Of a stretch of DNA of 64,000 nucleotides, positions 45,088-52,642 are shown piece by piece. Made by a program: the position numbers and the translations under genes. Each line of letters starts with the position of its first letter. Position 1 is the first letter of the stretch. The stretch lies in assembly GCA_051967755.1 (NCBI GenBank), contig JBQDYD010000003.1:62001-126000 (forward strand), read 5' to 3'. The notes beneath the pieces are model-generated. The model searched no databases and was not told the origin of the DNA. It saw only the letters and a list, made by a program, of their open reading frames with translations. The stretch is from UBA1672 sp051967755. Lineage in GTDB: Bacteria > Pseudomonadota > Alphaproteobacteria > Micavibrionales > Micavibrionaceae.

Positions 45088-46572
45088 ATGAGCTGTTTAG
45101 TTGATGGTGCAATTTTCATTGGAACCGGTGATGACGGAAAAGGCGAAAATCAGTATTTTCCACTGAAATGGGGAAATCGTCATGGTTTGATTGCGGGTGC
45201 TACGGGGACGGGAAAAACCGTTACACTGCAAAATTTGGCAGAGGGGTTTTCTAAGGCAGGTGTGCCTGTTTTTGTTTCCGATATTAAGGGGGATTTATCG
45301 GGGCTTTGCCGCGGCTCTGATATGCAGGATTTTTTGGTAAAACGCGCCAAGCTCATTAATTTTCTGGATGAATATGATACGGAAACATTCCCTGTTGAAT
45401 TTTGGGATTTATACGGCGATCAGGGCTTGCCGATCAGAACAACAATATCTGAAATCGGGCCGCTTTTGCTTGCGCGCATGCTGGAATTAAACGATACGCA
45501 GGAAGGTGTGTTGAATATTGCATTCCGCGTGGCAGATGAACAGGGCTTGCTGTTATTGGATTTGAAAGATTTGCGCGCGTTGCTGAATACGGTGAATGAA
45601 CAACGCAAAGAAATCTCTGCCGAATATGGGAATGTCTCTCCACAATCTGTGGCGGCAATACAGCGATCTTTGTTGCGATTAGAAGATCAGGGTGCGGATC
45701 AATTCTTTGGAGAGCCGGCACTTGATCTAAATGATTTTATCCGCACGGATAAAGATGGGCGCGGCGTTGTGAATATTCTGGCTGCAAATAAATTGATGAA
45801 TTCCCCGCGTTTATACGGCACGTTCTTGCTTTGGATGTTATCTGAACTGTTTGAGGAATTACCGGAAGCAGGGGATGCGGATAAACCGAAATTGGTGTTC
45901 TTTTTCGATGAAGCGCATTTATTGTTTAATGATGCGCCGAAGGCTTTGCTTGAAAAGGTAGAGCAGGTCGTGCGTTTGATCCGTTCGAAGGGTGTTGGGG
46001 TGTTTTTCATCACACAAAGCCCTGATGATGTGCCTGATTCTGTTTTGGGGCAGCTTGGCAACCGCATCCAACATGCCCTGCGTGCCTTTACGCCTAAACA
46101 GCAAAAAGCAATTAAACTGGCGGCGCAGACATATCGCCCTAATCCGAATTTCGATGTGGAGGATGTGATCAAAGAGCTTGGCGTTGGGGAGGCGCTTGTC
46201 TCCACGCTTGAGGATAAGGGGCAACCATCAATCGTACAACGTACAATGATCCGTCCGCCATCATCCAAGCTGGGGCCTGTAACCAAGGCGGTGCGTAAAA
46301 GCATCATCATGGAGAGCGGCTTGTCTGATAAATATGCGCAGAGCGTTGACAATGAGTCGGCCTATGAAGTTCTTCAGGAGCGTGCGGAAAAAGCAGCGAA
46401 GCAAGCGAAGAATGCGCAAAAAACTGCCAAAACATCAACAAAACGTAAATCAAATCGCCAAAGCGTTGGTGAAGCGGCGGTGAAATCTTTTATCCGCTCG
46501 TTGAGCTCATCCGCGGGTCGTACGATCACGCGTGAAATTATGCGCGGTATCATGGGGGCGCTAAAGCGCTAG
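45088..46572 (+). CDS. DUF853 / HerA-like ATPase (YjgR family)
   Basis: A 494-residue P-loop ATPase of the HerA/FtsK class. Walker A is GATGTGKTVTLQNLAEGFS and Walker B is KLVFFFDEAHLLF. ITQSPDDVPDSVLGQLGNRI carries the sensor region. The C-terminal 60 residues are Lys/Ala-rich. Its cellular role is not established. It is 10 bases after metC and its 3' end overlaps the convergent GNAT gene by 12 bases. Confidence 0.9.
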   Translation: MSCLVDGAIFIGTGDDGKGENQYFPLKWGNRHGLIAGATGTGKTVTLQNLAEGFSKAGVPVFVSDIKGDLSGLCRGSDMQDFLVKRAKLINFLDEYDTETFPVEFWDLYGDQGLPIRTTISEIGPLLLARMLELNDTQEGVLNIAFRVADEQGLLLLDLKDLRALLNTVNEQRKEISAEYGNVSPQSVAAIQRSLLRLEDQGADQFFGEPALDLNDFIRTDKDGRGVVNILAANKLMNSPRLYGTFLLWMLSELFEELPEAGDADKPKLVFFFDEAHLLFNDAPKALLEKVEQVVRLIRSKGVGVFFITQSPDDVPDSVLGQLGNRIQHALRAFTPKQQKAIKLAAQTYRPNPNFDVEDVIKELGVGEALVSTLEDKGQPSIVQRTMIRPPSSKLGPVTKAVRKSIIMESGLSDKYAQSVDNESAYEVLQERAEKAAKQAKNAQKTAKTSTKRKSNRQSVGEAAVKSFIRSLSSSAGRTITREIMRGIMGALKR

Positions 46573-47004
46573 GTCATCCTCGTTTGACGGGATGCGCTCA
46601 AAGGCAATTTGATCCTCAAACGGTGGTTTATACGCGTCTGTTTCTTTGAAGTTATATCGCTTATACAGGCTTATTGCAGGGTTCCTTGATGCAACGCTGG
46701 CAAAGGCCGTCGTACAGTTATCATCCAGATAGCCGGCAACCATATCCATCATTTCTGACCCGATGCCTTCATCACGGTAATCAGGATGCACGAAAAGGCG
46801 CGCTATATGCATTGAACCGTCGATATTTTCCTCCAGCATGGTAATGCCGAAAATCTCGCCGTCTTCTTCGGCGCAAATTACGATTTCATTATCAATGTAT
46901 TTTTCCAAAACGTCATAACCAACCTCGGTTTCATCGTCATTCCAATGTTTTGAAAGGGACTGTATTTGGTCAATATCCTCTGTCGAGGCTTCTCTTATTA
47001 CCAT
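46561..47004 (-). CDS. GNAT-family N-acetyltransferase
   Basis: A 147-residue protein with the GNAT fold. The start reads VIREASTEDIDQIQSLSK, and RLFVHPDYRDEGIGSEMMDM holds the acetyl-CoA loop (R/QxxGxG/A, here RDEGIG). Later ASRNPAISLYKRYNFKET is the typical motif B. The substrate is unknown. It lies 19 bases after the XRE regulator and could be co-transcribed with it. Confidence 0.85.
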   Translation of the reverse strand: MVIREASTEDIDQIQSLSKHWNDDETEVGYDVLEKYIDNEIVICAEEDGEIFGITMLEENIDGSMHIARLFVHPDYRDEGIGSEMMDMVAGYLDDNCTTAFASVASRNPAISLYKRYNFKETDAYKPPFEDQIAFERIPSNEDDLAL

Positions 47005-47023
47005 GGTTTACTCAGTTTTTTGC

Positions 47024-47338
47024 TTAAGTTAGGTCACCGACTTTAACGCCCAATGCGCCTGCGATGGCTTTCATTGCGCGCAATGACCCGTCTTTTTTAC
47101 CTGTTTCAATTTCAGTCAGGTAGGGGCGTGAGATGCCGGAGCTTTCTGCCAAATCTGCTTGTGTCATTTGACGGAATTTACGAACGATTTTGATGGGGTG
47201 ATCCTGACGGGCAGAAATTTTATCCAGTACATCATCAGGAAGCTCGGATTCAGCGCCGGAGCTGGTCATAGAACGATAATCATGCAGTGGCACAAGCACA
47301 TAGGGCTTTCCCTGAATGTGTAACAGATCATATTTCAT
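47024..47338 (-). CDS. XRE-family transcriptional regulator
   Basis: A 104-residue protein. Residues about 50-104 form a Cro/C1-type helix-turn-helix (KIVRKFRQMTQADLAESSGI with SRPYLTEIETGKKDGSLRAM). The N-terminus, IQGKPYVLVPLHDYRSM, resembles the start of YefM-like antitoxins, and antitoxin-like regulators with an XRE domain exist. No toxin gene is adjacent, so it is probably an orphan regulator. Confidence 0.82.
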   Translation of the reverse strand: MKYDLLHIQGKPYVLVPLHDYRSMTSSGAESELPDDVLDKISARQDHPIKIVRKFRQMTQADLAESSGISRPYLTEIETGKKDGSLRAMKAIAGALGVKVGDLT

Positions 47339-47399
47339 AAGCGTGATTCTCCCTTAACTCAGGCGACATTGTATCAAGATTTATGTCTTTGCATAAGAT

Positions 47400-48419
47400 C
47401 TAAAATCGTGCAGTGAAGGTCAGTGACCCGAATATGCTTTCTTCACTTTGTGTTTTGAATTCTTTTGTTCGCATGTTCAGGGTATATGATAAGCGGTAAT
47501 CATCATAAAATAGGGATATGCCGGCGCTCAAATCACCAACAGCATATCTTTTATCGACGCTGTGGCTGTCAGTGAAGCTATTCCCGTCCAGAAATATATC
47601 GCGGCCGATCAGGCGGCCATCGAAACCCGCAAAAATCTGCCAGTTAAATTCGTCATCCGGTGTGCCGAAATATCCTGTGCCGGGCACAGCGGGGCGAACG
47701 CGCGGGGGTGTGTCCAGCTTACGATCGGAGCCCAGAATAAACATAGCACCGGCGCCAAGGTTGGTTCTGATATTACCCAAAGATACTGAAAAATTAGGCT
47801 CTATACGGGCATTTACGGGGCCGAAATCTGTTTCTAAAAAATAGGGGGCGCGTCGCTGCCATGAAACAACAATGCCGGGTTCGAACTTTAGTTGATTTTT
47901 CCAACCGCGCGGATCGGGGGAGTTGGATAGGTATTTGTGCACAAAACGCTGGATCGGTTTACCAAGGGCTTCCGGGCCGACAACACCGAGGGTGAATTCA
48001 AGTTCATCAACATGATCAATATCGCCGTCTTCGGCAAATGTGGCGGTTGCCATACCGACTGAGCCGTATAGGAACGCGGCCCATGGGCGGTCATCTTGAG
48101 GCTGGCTTTCAATGCGGATATCTTCGGGGGTGTATATATTATGCCCTAATGAATAAAAGGTGGCTGTTGTATCATTTAAATCAAAGGTCGGAATCTTATC
48201 TGCCATTCGGTCAATGCCGGGGGGGACGTTGATGTCGGCATCAAATAGGGTGATACGCGCGCCGCTGGTGTAAAACCGATCGGTTCCGCCGCCTAAGTTA
48301 TCATTCTCATGAGAAATACTTAAATATTTCAGGTCTTCATCTTCTTTGTCCTCCGCCAGTACCGCGAACGGCATTGTCGATAAACTAAGTGTTAGAAGAA
48401 GTGCGTACTTTAAATTCAT
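47400..48419 (-). CDS. LpxR-family outer membrane protein (DUF2219)
   Basis: LpxR proteins are outer-membrane beta-barrel lipases that remove 3'-acyloxyacyl groups from lipid A. The 339-residue protein has a signal peptide (MNLKYALLLTLSLSTMPFAV ending at LAED). The family motifs are ISHENDNLGGGTDRFYTSG, LGHNIYTPEDIRIESQPQDD and DRPWAAFLYGSVG. The C-terminal strand ends in aromatic FTARF, as expected for barrel insertion. A longer start at 48434 is less likely. Confidence 0.88.
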   Translation of the reverse strand: MNLKYALLLTLSLSTMPFAVLAEDKEDEDLKYLSISHENDNLGGGTDRFYTSGARITLFDADINVPPGIDRMADKIPTFDLNDTTATFYSLGHNIYTPEDIRIESQPQDDRPWAAFLYGSVGMATATFAEDGDIDHVDELEFTLGVVGPEALGKPIQRFVHKYLSNSPDPRGWKNQLKFEPGIVVSWQRRAPYFLETDFGPVNARIEPNFSVSLGNIRTNLGAGAMFILGSDRKLDTPPRVRPAVPGTGYFGTPDDEFNWQIFAGFDGRLIGRDIFLDGNSFTDSHSVDKRYAVGDLSAGISLFYDDYRLSYTLNMRTKEFKTQSEESIFGSLTFTARF

Positions 48420-48490
48420 ATGGGTATCCCTCATTTTTACCAGATTATGTTCTATCCCATTTCTCTATTGTGTGCTAGAGCTTGGTAATT

Positions 48491-49150
48491 ATGAGCATTA
48501 CAAATTTTTATCAATATGGCCCTGATGCAGATGACGTTGAACAAGTCGTTGTGATGTTGCACGGGGTGGGTTCAAACGGTCAGGATTTAATATCGCTGGC
48601 GCCGATGTTATCAGAGAAGCTGCCAAAGACGATGTTTATCTCGCCTGATGCGCCGTTCCCCTGTGATATGGTTCCGCCAGGTTATCCGAATTCCTATCAA
48701 TGGTTTTCTTTGCAAGATCGTGACCCGCTTGTGATGTTGAACGGTGTAAAAGACGTGTTTCCGTTGGTAGAGGAGTTCATTGAAGAACAGCTGAAAGCTT
48801 ATGATATCCCTGCGGATAAATTGGCGTTGCTTGGCTTTTCGCAAGGAACCATGACAAGCCTGTATTCCGCGCCGCGCCTGAAAGATAAAATCGCAGGTGT
48901 TCTGGGGTATTCCGGCGCGCTTTTATGGGATGCATCTGATGATGTTGAGACTCTTCACAAGACACCGATTCACCTGATTCACGGTGAAGCAGACGATGTT
49001 GTCCCTGTGCAGGCTCATGCACAAGCGAAACAAGTGCTGGAGCAGCATGGCTTCGAAGTGTCGGGCCACACAACGCCGTATCTTACCCATTCTATTGATC
49101 AAAAAGGGATTGATAGTGGGGTAGAGTTTTTGTTGAAAATATTCTCTTAA
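48491..49150 (+). CDS. alpha/beta hydrolase (phospholipase/carboxylesterase family)
   Basis: A 219-residue serine esterase. The oxyanion segment is VVMLHGVGSNGQDL and the nucleophile elbow is LLGFSQGTMTSL. Asp and His follow in HGEADDVVPVQAH and LTHSIDQKGIDSG. It matches the YpfH/carboxylesterase group, with short-chain esters or lysophospholipids as likely substrates. ATG 48491 is chosen over an upstream in-frame TTG. It is divergent from the LpxR gene. Confidence 0.88.
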   Translation: MSITNFYQYGPDADDVEQVVVMLHGVGSNGQDLISLAPMLSEKLPKTMFISPDAPFPCDMVPPGYPNSYQWFSLQDRDPLVMLNGVKDVFPLVEEFIEEQLKAYDIPADKLALLGFSQGTMTSLYSAPRLKDKIAGVLGYSGALLWDASDDVETLHKTPIHLIHGEADDVVPVQAHAQAKQVLEQHGFEVSGHTTPYLTHSIDQKGIDSGVEFLLKIFS

Positions 49151-49467
49151 TGCGCTGATTTAATATAATATTTTTTGTTTAATGTGCTGCGCCGCAGCGC
49201 GGAAAATTGTGCGCTATGTAAAATATGCAACGTATTGTTTATGAACATTAAAACCAGTGTTTTCATAATGCTGCGTTTCGTTACGTTGTGGAGTGCAGCA
49301 AAGAAATTAAATTTCATATTATAAAAAAAATCATTCTCTATGGTATAATTTAGGTGTTGGGACGCGGGATTTACACGGTCACAGAAAGTTCCTTTTCTAC
49401 CTGTTATCCCCACAATTGAGACTCTGGTCTTGCATACGATTAGAGTCGGAGCAGAAAGGAGTGTGCA
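49151..49467. other. intergenic region without recognised gene
   Basis: This AT-rich stretch holds an open frame of 88 codons on the minus strand (49147-49413), which has no ribosome binding site I trust and looks non-coding. A 6-bp inverted repeat GACTCT (49420-49425) / AGAGTC (49442-49447) lies just upstream of the HNH gene. A good AAGGAG stands before the HNH start. No clear promoter or RNA gene was identified. Confidence 0.5.
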
Positions 49468-50037
49468 ATGAGTACTGCAATGCCATTGGAGAGGTGTAGT
49501 GCGTTAATACTGAACGCGGATTTTAGACCGCTCAGCTATTTTCCTTTATCCGTATGGTCTTGGCAGGATGCTGTTAAGGCCATTTTTAGAGGAAGTGTAA
49601 ACGTTGTTTCGGAGTATGATCGCATGGTGCGGTCACCGGATTTGGAAATGAAACTGCCGTCGGTGTTGGCGTTAAAAGAATATGTAACGACAACGCGCTC
49701 ACCGGCTTTTACGCGGTTTAATGTTTTCTTACGTGATAAATGGACATGCCAATATTGCGGAGGGAATTTTAAAACGCATGAGCTGACTTTTGATCATGTG
49801 ATTCCAAGATCAAAAGGCGGGCGGACAAGTTGGGATAATATCGTCGCAGCGTGCCAATGCTGTAACACGAGAAAAGGCAATAAGATGCCCAGAGATATAG
49901 GGATGTTCCCGCTGGTAAAGCCAAGGCAGCCATCTGTCTATGAGTTGCAACATAGCGGGCGGAGATTTCCTCCGAACTTTCTGCATGAAAGCTGGAGCGA
50001 CTTTCTATACTGGGATACAGAGTTGTCGGAGGAGTAG
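49468..50037 (+). CDS. HNH endonuclease
   Basis: A 189-residue protein with a complete HNH motif: CQYCGGNFKTHELTFDHVIP (first zinc CxxC and catalytic DH), then RSKGGRTSWDNIVAACQCCN, followed by TRKGN. This chromosomal HNH family begins with the type SALILNADFRPLSYFPLSVW and is widespread in alphaproteobacteria, where it is presumably housekeeping. AAAGGAG precedes the ATG. Confidence 0.92.
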   Translation: MSTAMPLERCSALILNADFRPLSYFPLSVWSWQDAVKAIFRGSVNVVSEYDRMVRSPDLEMKLPSVLALKEYVTTTRSPAFTRFNVFLRDKWTCQYCGGNFKTHELTFDHVIPRSKGGRTSWDNIVAACQCCNTRKGNKMPRDIGMFPLVKPRQPSVYELQHSGRRFPPNFLHESWSDFLYWDTELSEE

Positions 50038-50198
50038 ACAAAGAAGCAAGAATAATAACTAAGGTCTTATGGTTTATAAAGAATTGGCATGCCACGGAAA
50101 GCGGTTTTCAGGCTTGCCATAACCGGCGCAAAGCCAAGAGTTAAAGGCGGTTCTTTTGCTCAAAGCCAAGCGCAATAGTGCAACGAAAGGAGGATGTT

Positions 50199-50558
50199 AT
50201 GTTTAATCATATCACAAATCTTGCACACTTACGGTCAACCACGCAGGCTTTCGGGTTTTTCCTGTTCTATACAGTTCTGCTGGTTGGTTTATCAACCTTC
50301 CTGGGACACTATATGGGTGTTTTGGGGATGATAGACGGTACAGTGGGAACTTTCTTTGACGGTGGCCACTGGCATACAGTGATCGGCGCTGGTTGGACGT
50401 TAATCCTATCCAGCATGATCCTGACCGGTAAGAAGCTTACGAATGACATGATGTCGGTTGTGATCGCCTTTATCGGTGTTTATTTGGCCTACAAGGTTGA
50501 TGTTGTATTAGGGATGGTCATGGTTTCATATCTGACCACTCTTGAAAGAGTAAAATAA
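50199..50558 (+). CDS. small membrane protein, unknown
   Basis: A 119-residue protein with three or four hydrophobic segments (about residues 18-40, 57-75, 86-105). I do not recognise a family. ATG 50199 is supported by AAAGGAGG six bases upstream; an in-frame GTG at 50178 is not. A strong terminator follows, so it is monocistronic. Confidence 0.65.
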   Translation: MFNHITNLAHLRSTTQAFGFFLFYTVLLVGLSTFLGHYMGVLGMIDGTVGTFFDGGHWHTVIGAGWTLILSSMILTGKKLTNDMMSVVIAFIGVYLAYKVDVVLGMVMVSYLTTLERVK

Positions 50559-50578
50559 TATAACCTAAAAACTAAAAC

Positions 50579-50609
50579 AGGCCGGAGCCATGTGCTTCGG
50601 CCTTTTTTT
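50579..50609 (+). terminator. intrinsic terminator
   Basis: AGGCCGGAGC (50579-50588) pairs with GCTTCGGCCT (50594-50603) with one G-U pair. The loop is 5 bases and a run of T follows. It lies 20 bases after the small membrane protein gene. Confidence 0.9.
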
Positions 50610-50680
50610 ATATCTGGGGGGCGGGGAACTTTATGCAGGTTCAGACGTAGGTATATGTAATTGCAAATAAAGGATAAACA

Positions 50681-51172
50681 ATGAACATTCAGAAAAAAGT
50701 TGAATATGATCAGGAAAAGATCAAGATGCTGATCGCCGATATAGAAAATTTGGGGACAGAGACAACGGATTTACGAAAGCCTTTGTTTCATAAGCTAAAA
50801 CAGGAAATTCACGTTCTGCACACGGCAGAAGAAGAGGTTGTTTTTGAGGCTGTGCAGGATGATGCCGAGGAGATCACTGATGCGTTGGAAAGTGAAAATA
50901 AAAAAATCAACCAAATCATGCAAAGGATTGAAAAAACACCCGAAAATGACAATCAATGGCATGATGAATTTGCGCGCTTAAAGGAAAAAGTGCTGAACCG
51001 TATTGAGCATGAGCAAGATGATTTGATGCCTATCATGGATAAGAGTTTGGGGGATCAGGAAAGCGAAGCCCTTGCGGAGGAGTTGTCTGAAGAGAAAGAC
51101 GATCAAGTCAATGTTGATATTCAGGAGCTGCCGCAAGAAAGCGGGCCAACAAAAAAACGTAATGTTTCGTGA
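50681..51172 (+). CDS. hemerythrin-like HHE domain protein
   Basis: A 163-residue, mostly helical protein. His residues in a four-helix pattern (FHKLKQEIHVLHTAEEEVVF, RIEHEQDDLM) match the HHE cation-binding family that includes bacterial hemerythrins, which bind a di-iron site for O2 or NO chemistry. The C-terminal 40 residues are acidic and disordered. One expected His-x-x-x-His-His set is not fully clear, so metal binding is inference. Confidence 0.65.
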   Translation: MNIQKKVEYDQEKIKMLIADIENLGTETTDLRKPLFHKLKQEIHVLHTAEEEVVFEAVQDDAEEITDALESENKKINQIMQRIEKTPENDNQWHDEFARLKEKVLNRIEHEQDDLMPIMDKSLGDQESEALAEELSEEKDDQVNVDIQELPQESGPTKKRNVS

Positions 51173-51280
51173 AATGCAAGGCGGGGTGTCTCTTGTAAGG
51201 CGCAGAAAACCTTGACTTTTGCCGTGTTTGTGTTGTAAATCACAAGGGTGGTGGGGCGTTTTTATGTAAAGGTTACGCGC

Positions 51281-51406
51281 ATGTTTGATGATTTATTTGA
51301 TTTTGGTAAAAAACGCACTTTGAAACAGTCGATTGGTTTTTTCTTGTTTCATGGCGGTATGATTACGCTTGTTCTGGGTTTTTTGAAGGTACTTGGTGTG
51401 TCTTAA
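51281..51406 (+). CDS. 41-residue single-helix membrane protein
   Basis: ATG 51281 to TAA 51406 encodes MFDDLFDFGKKRTLKQSIGF followed by a hydrophobic helix. It reads like a conserved alphaproteobacterial micro-membrane protein, but I cannot name a family. Its last 44 bases overlap the 3' end of the convergent dsbB. The ribosome binding site is poor (AAAGGTT upstream). Confidence 0.4.
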   Translation: MFDDLFDFGKKRTLKQSIGFFLFHGGMITLVLGFLKVLGVS

Positions 51407-51920
51407 TCATCACGGCGCTTAAGGCGCAAAAAACACATAGACCCAAGCACAAGATGACATTGTAATTGGCCATGGATAGACCAAGAATAGGGTCTTGCCA
51501 TGGAATTTCACTGCATGAGCCCATAGGCGCGCTGAGTAAATTCTCAAGTATGCTTTGTTCTGATGTATCATCAAAGAATAACGGCACAGAACATCCGTCT
51601 ACTGCCGACGCCCACCACTTTTGTTCTACACCTGTGTGATATAGGGCGATGCCGCTATTTGCCAGAAAGTTTATCGCGCCCAGCCCAAGAAGTACGCGTA
51701 ATTTGTTGAGTTTGTTGCGCATCGCCAATCCTGCAAGGCCAATGATAATGCCAAGAGCAAAGGGGTAGCGTTGATAGATACATAATACGCATGGCTCTAA
51801 TCCCAAAAATGCTTCGGACGTGAATGCCGCGGCTAAGGCAGAAAAGCATATAAAGGCAAGCAGAGAGAAAATGATGGTGGGTGTTGATATTATTGTTTTT
51901 ATCAGTGCGATCAGTTTCAC
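51363..51920 (-). CDS. dsbB: disulfide bond formation protein B (DsbB)
   Basis: DsbB reoxidises DsbA and passes electrons to quinone. The 185-residue protein has four hydrophobic helices. Its first redox pair is C44-C47 in EPCVLCIYQRYP and its second is C110/C136 in the second periplasmic loop, the long-spaced pair typical of DsbB. No dsbA is visible. It starts one base before the exoD stop region in the same minus-strand unit. Confidence 0.92.
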   Translation of the reverse strand: MKLIALIKTIISTPTIIFSLLAFICFSALAAAFTSEAFLGLEPCVLCIYQRYPFALGIIIGLAGLAMRNKLNKLRVLLGLGAINFLANSGIALYHTGVEQKWWASAVDGCSVPLFFDDTSEQSILENLLSAPMGSCSEIPWQDPILGLSMANYNVILCLGLCVFCALSAVMIKTHQVPSKNPEQA

Positions 51921-51921
51921 G

Positions 51922-52536
51922 TTACAATAATCCTTTTATTAAATCCTTTACGAGGCCAATGCCCTCGGTGCCTAAAAATAATATTACCATAGTCAGGGTG
52001 GTAACCCAGATCATACCGATGAGTGCACCAGCTAAGACGGCGAGACCATCGCGCATAATAACGCCGATAGACATCAAAGCGATGCCAAAGCTAGGCACCG
52101 TATTTGTCAGTGGTAGCGGTACGCACACCGATAAGGCCATGATAAAGCCGAATATACCGATCATTCGTGAAAATGCGCCTTCGGTTACAAAACTTAGTCT
52201 CGGTTTTATGAGTTTTTCTATACGCTTTACCCATGGCATGGCACCGTCAATCATGCCGATGACTGTCTCACGCTTTAGCCCTTTATGTTTTATTTTTTCA
52301 GGGAACCAAATTGTATGCCTGCCGATGGCTTGTTGCGCTGTTAAAAAGACGAGGGGGATGCCCAATATTGTGCCAACGCCGACCGCCGGTAAGGGCAGAG
52401 CAGCCGGCAAAGCGAAAATAAAAAGAAAGAAACCAAAACCGCGTTCATGAAAGGCTTCTAATAGATGTGCAACACTGATTTTTTCACCGGTGCACTGCGT
52501 TTCTATGCTTTTAAGGATGTCTGAAAGGCTTCTCAT
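51922..52536 (-). CDS. exoD: ExoD-family membrane protein
   Basis: A 204-residue polytopic membrane protein of the ExoD family (exopolysaccharide synthesis protein in Rhizobium; the mechanism is unknown). The pattern SVAHLLEAFHERGFGFFLFI, then ALPAALPLPAVGVGTILGIP and PLVFLTAQQAIGRHTIWFPE, matches the family. It is next to the tRNA-Leu where the mobile element begins, on the chromosomal side. Confidence 0.9.
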   Translation of the reverse strand: MRSLSDILKSIETQCTGEKISVAHLLEAFHERGFGFFLFIFALPAALPLPAVGVGTILGIPLVFLTAQQAIGRHTIWFPEKIKHKGLKRETVIGMIDGAMPWVKRIEKLIKPRLSFVTEGAFSRMIGIFGFIMALSVCVPLPLTNTVPSFGIALMSIGVIMRDGLAVLAGALIGMIWVTTLTMVILFLGTEGIGLVKDLIKGLL

Positions 52537-52614
52537 TTCTAATCAAATATCAGAGTTTTAGAATGTTGACGAGAGGGAAAGGTGATAAGTTTAAAAAAAC
52601 TTTGAAGGAAATTC

Positions 52615-52642
52615 TTGCAGAATTTAAAAAGATGGCTATGAT
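52615..52642 (+). promoter_or_regulatory. tRNA-Leu promoter
   Basis: -35 TTGCAG (52615-52620) and -10 TATGAT (52637-52642) are 16 bases apart, and the tRNA begins 18 bases after the -10. The serine recombinase stop codon lies on the first bases of this -10, on the other strand. Confidence 0.6.

Noticed and set aside
49147..49413. An 88-codon minus-strand frame in the gap before the HNH gene
   Set aside because: Composition and residue content look non-coding, no ribosome binding site, and no recognisable family.
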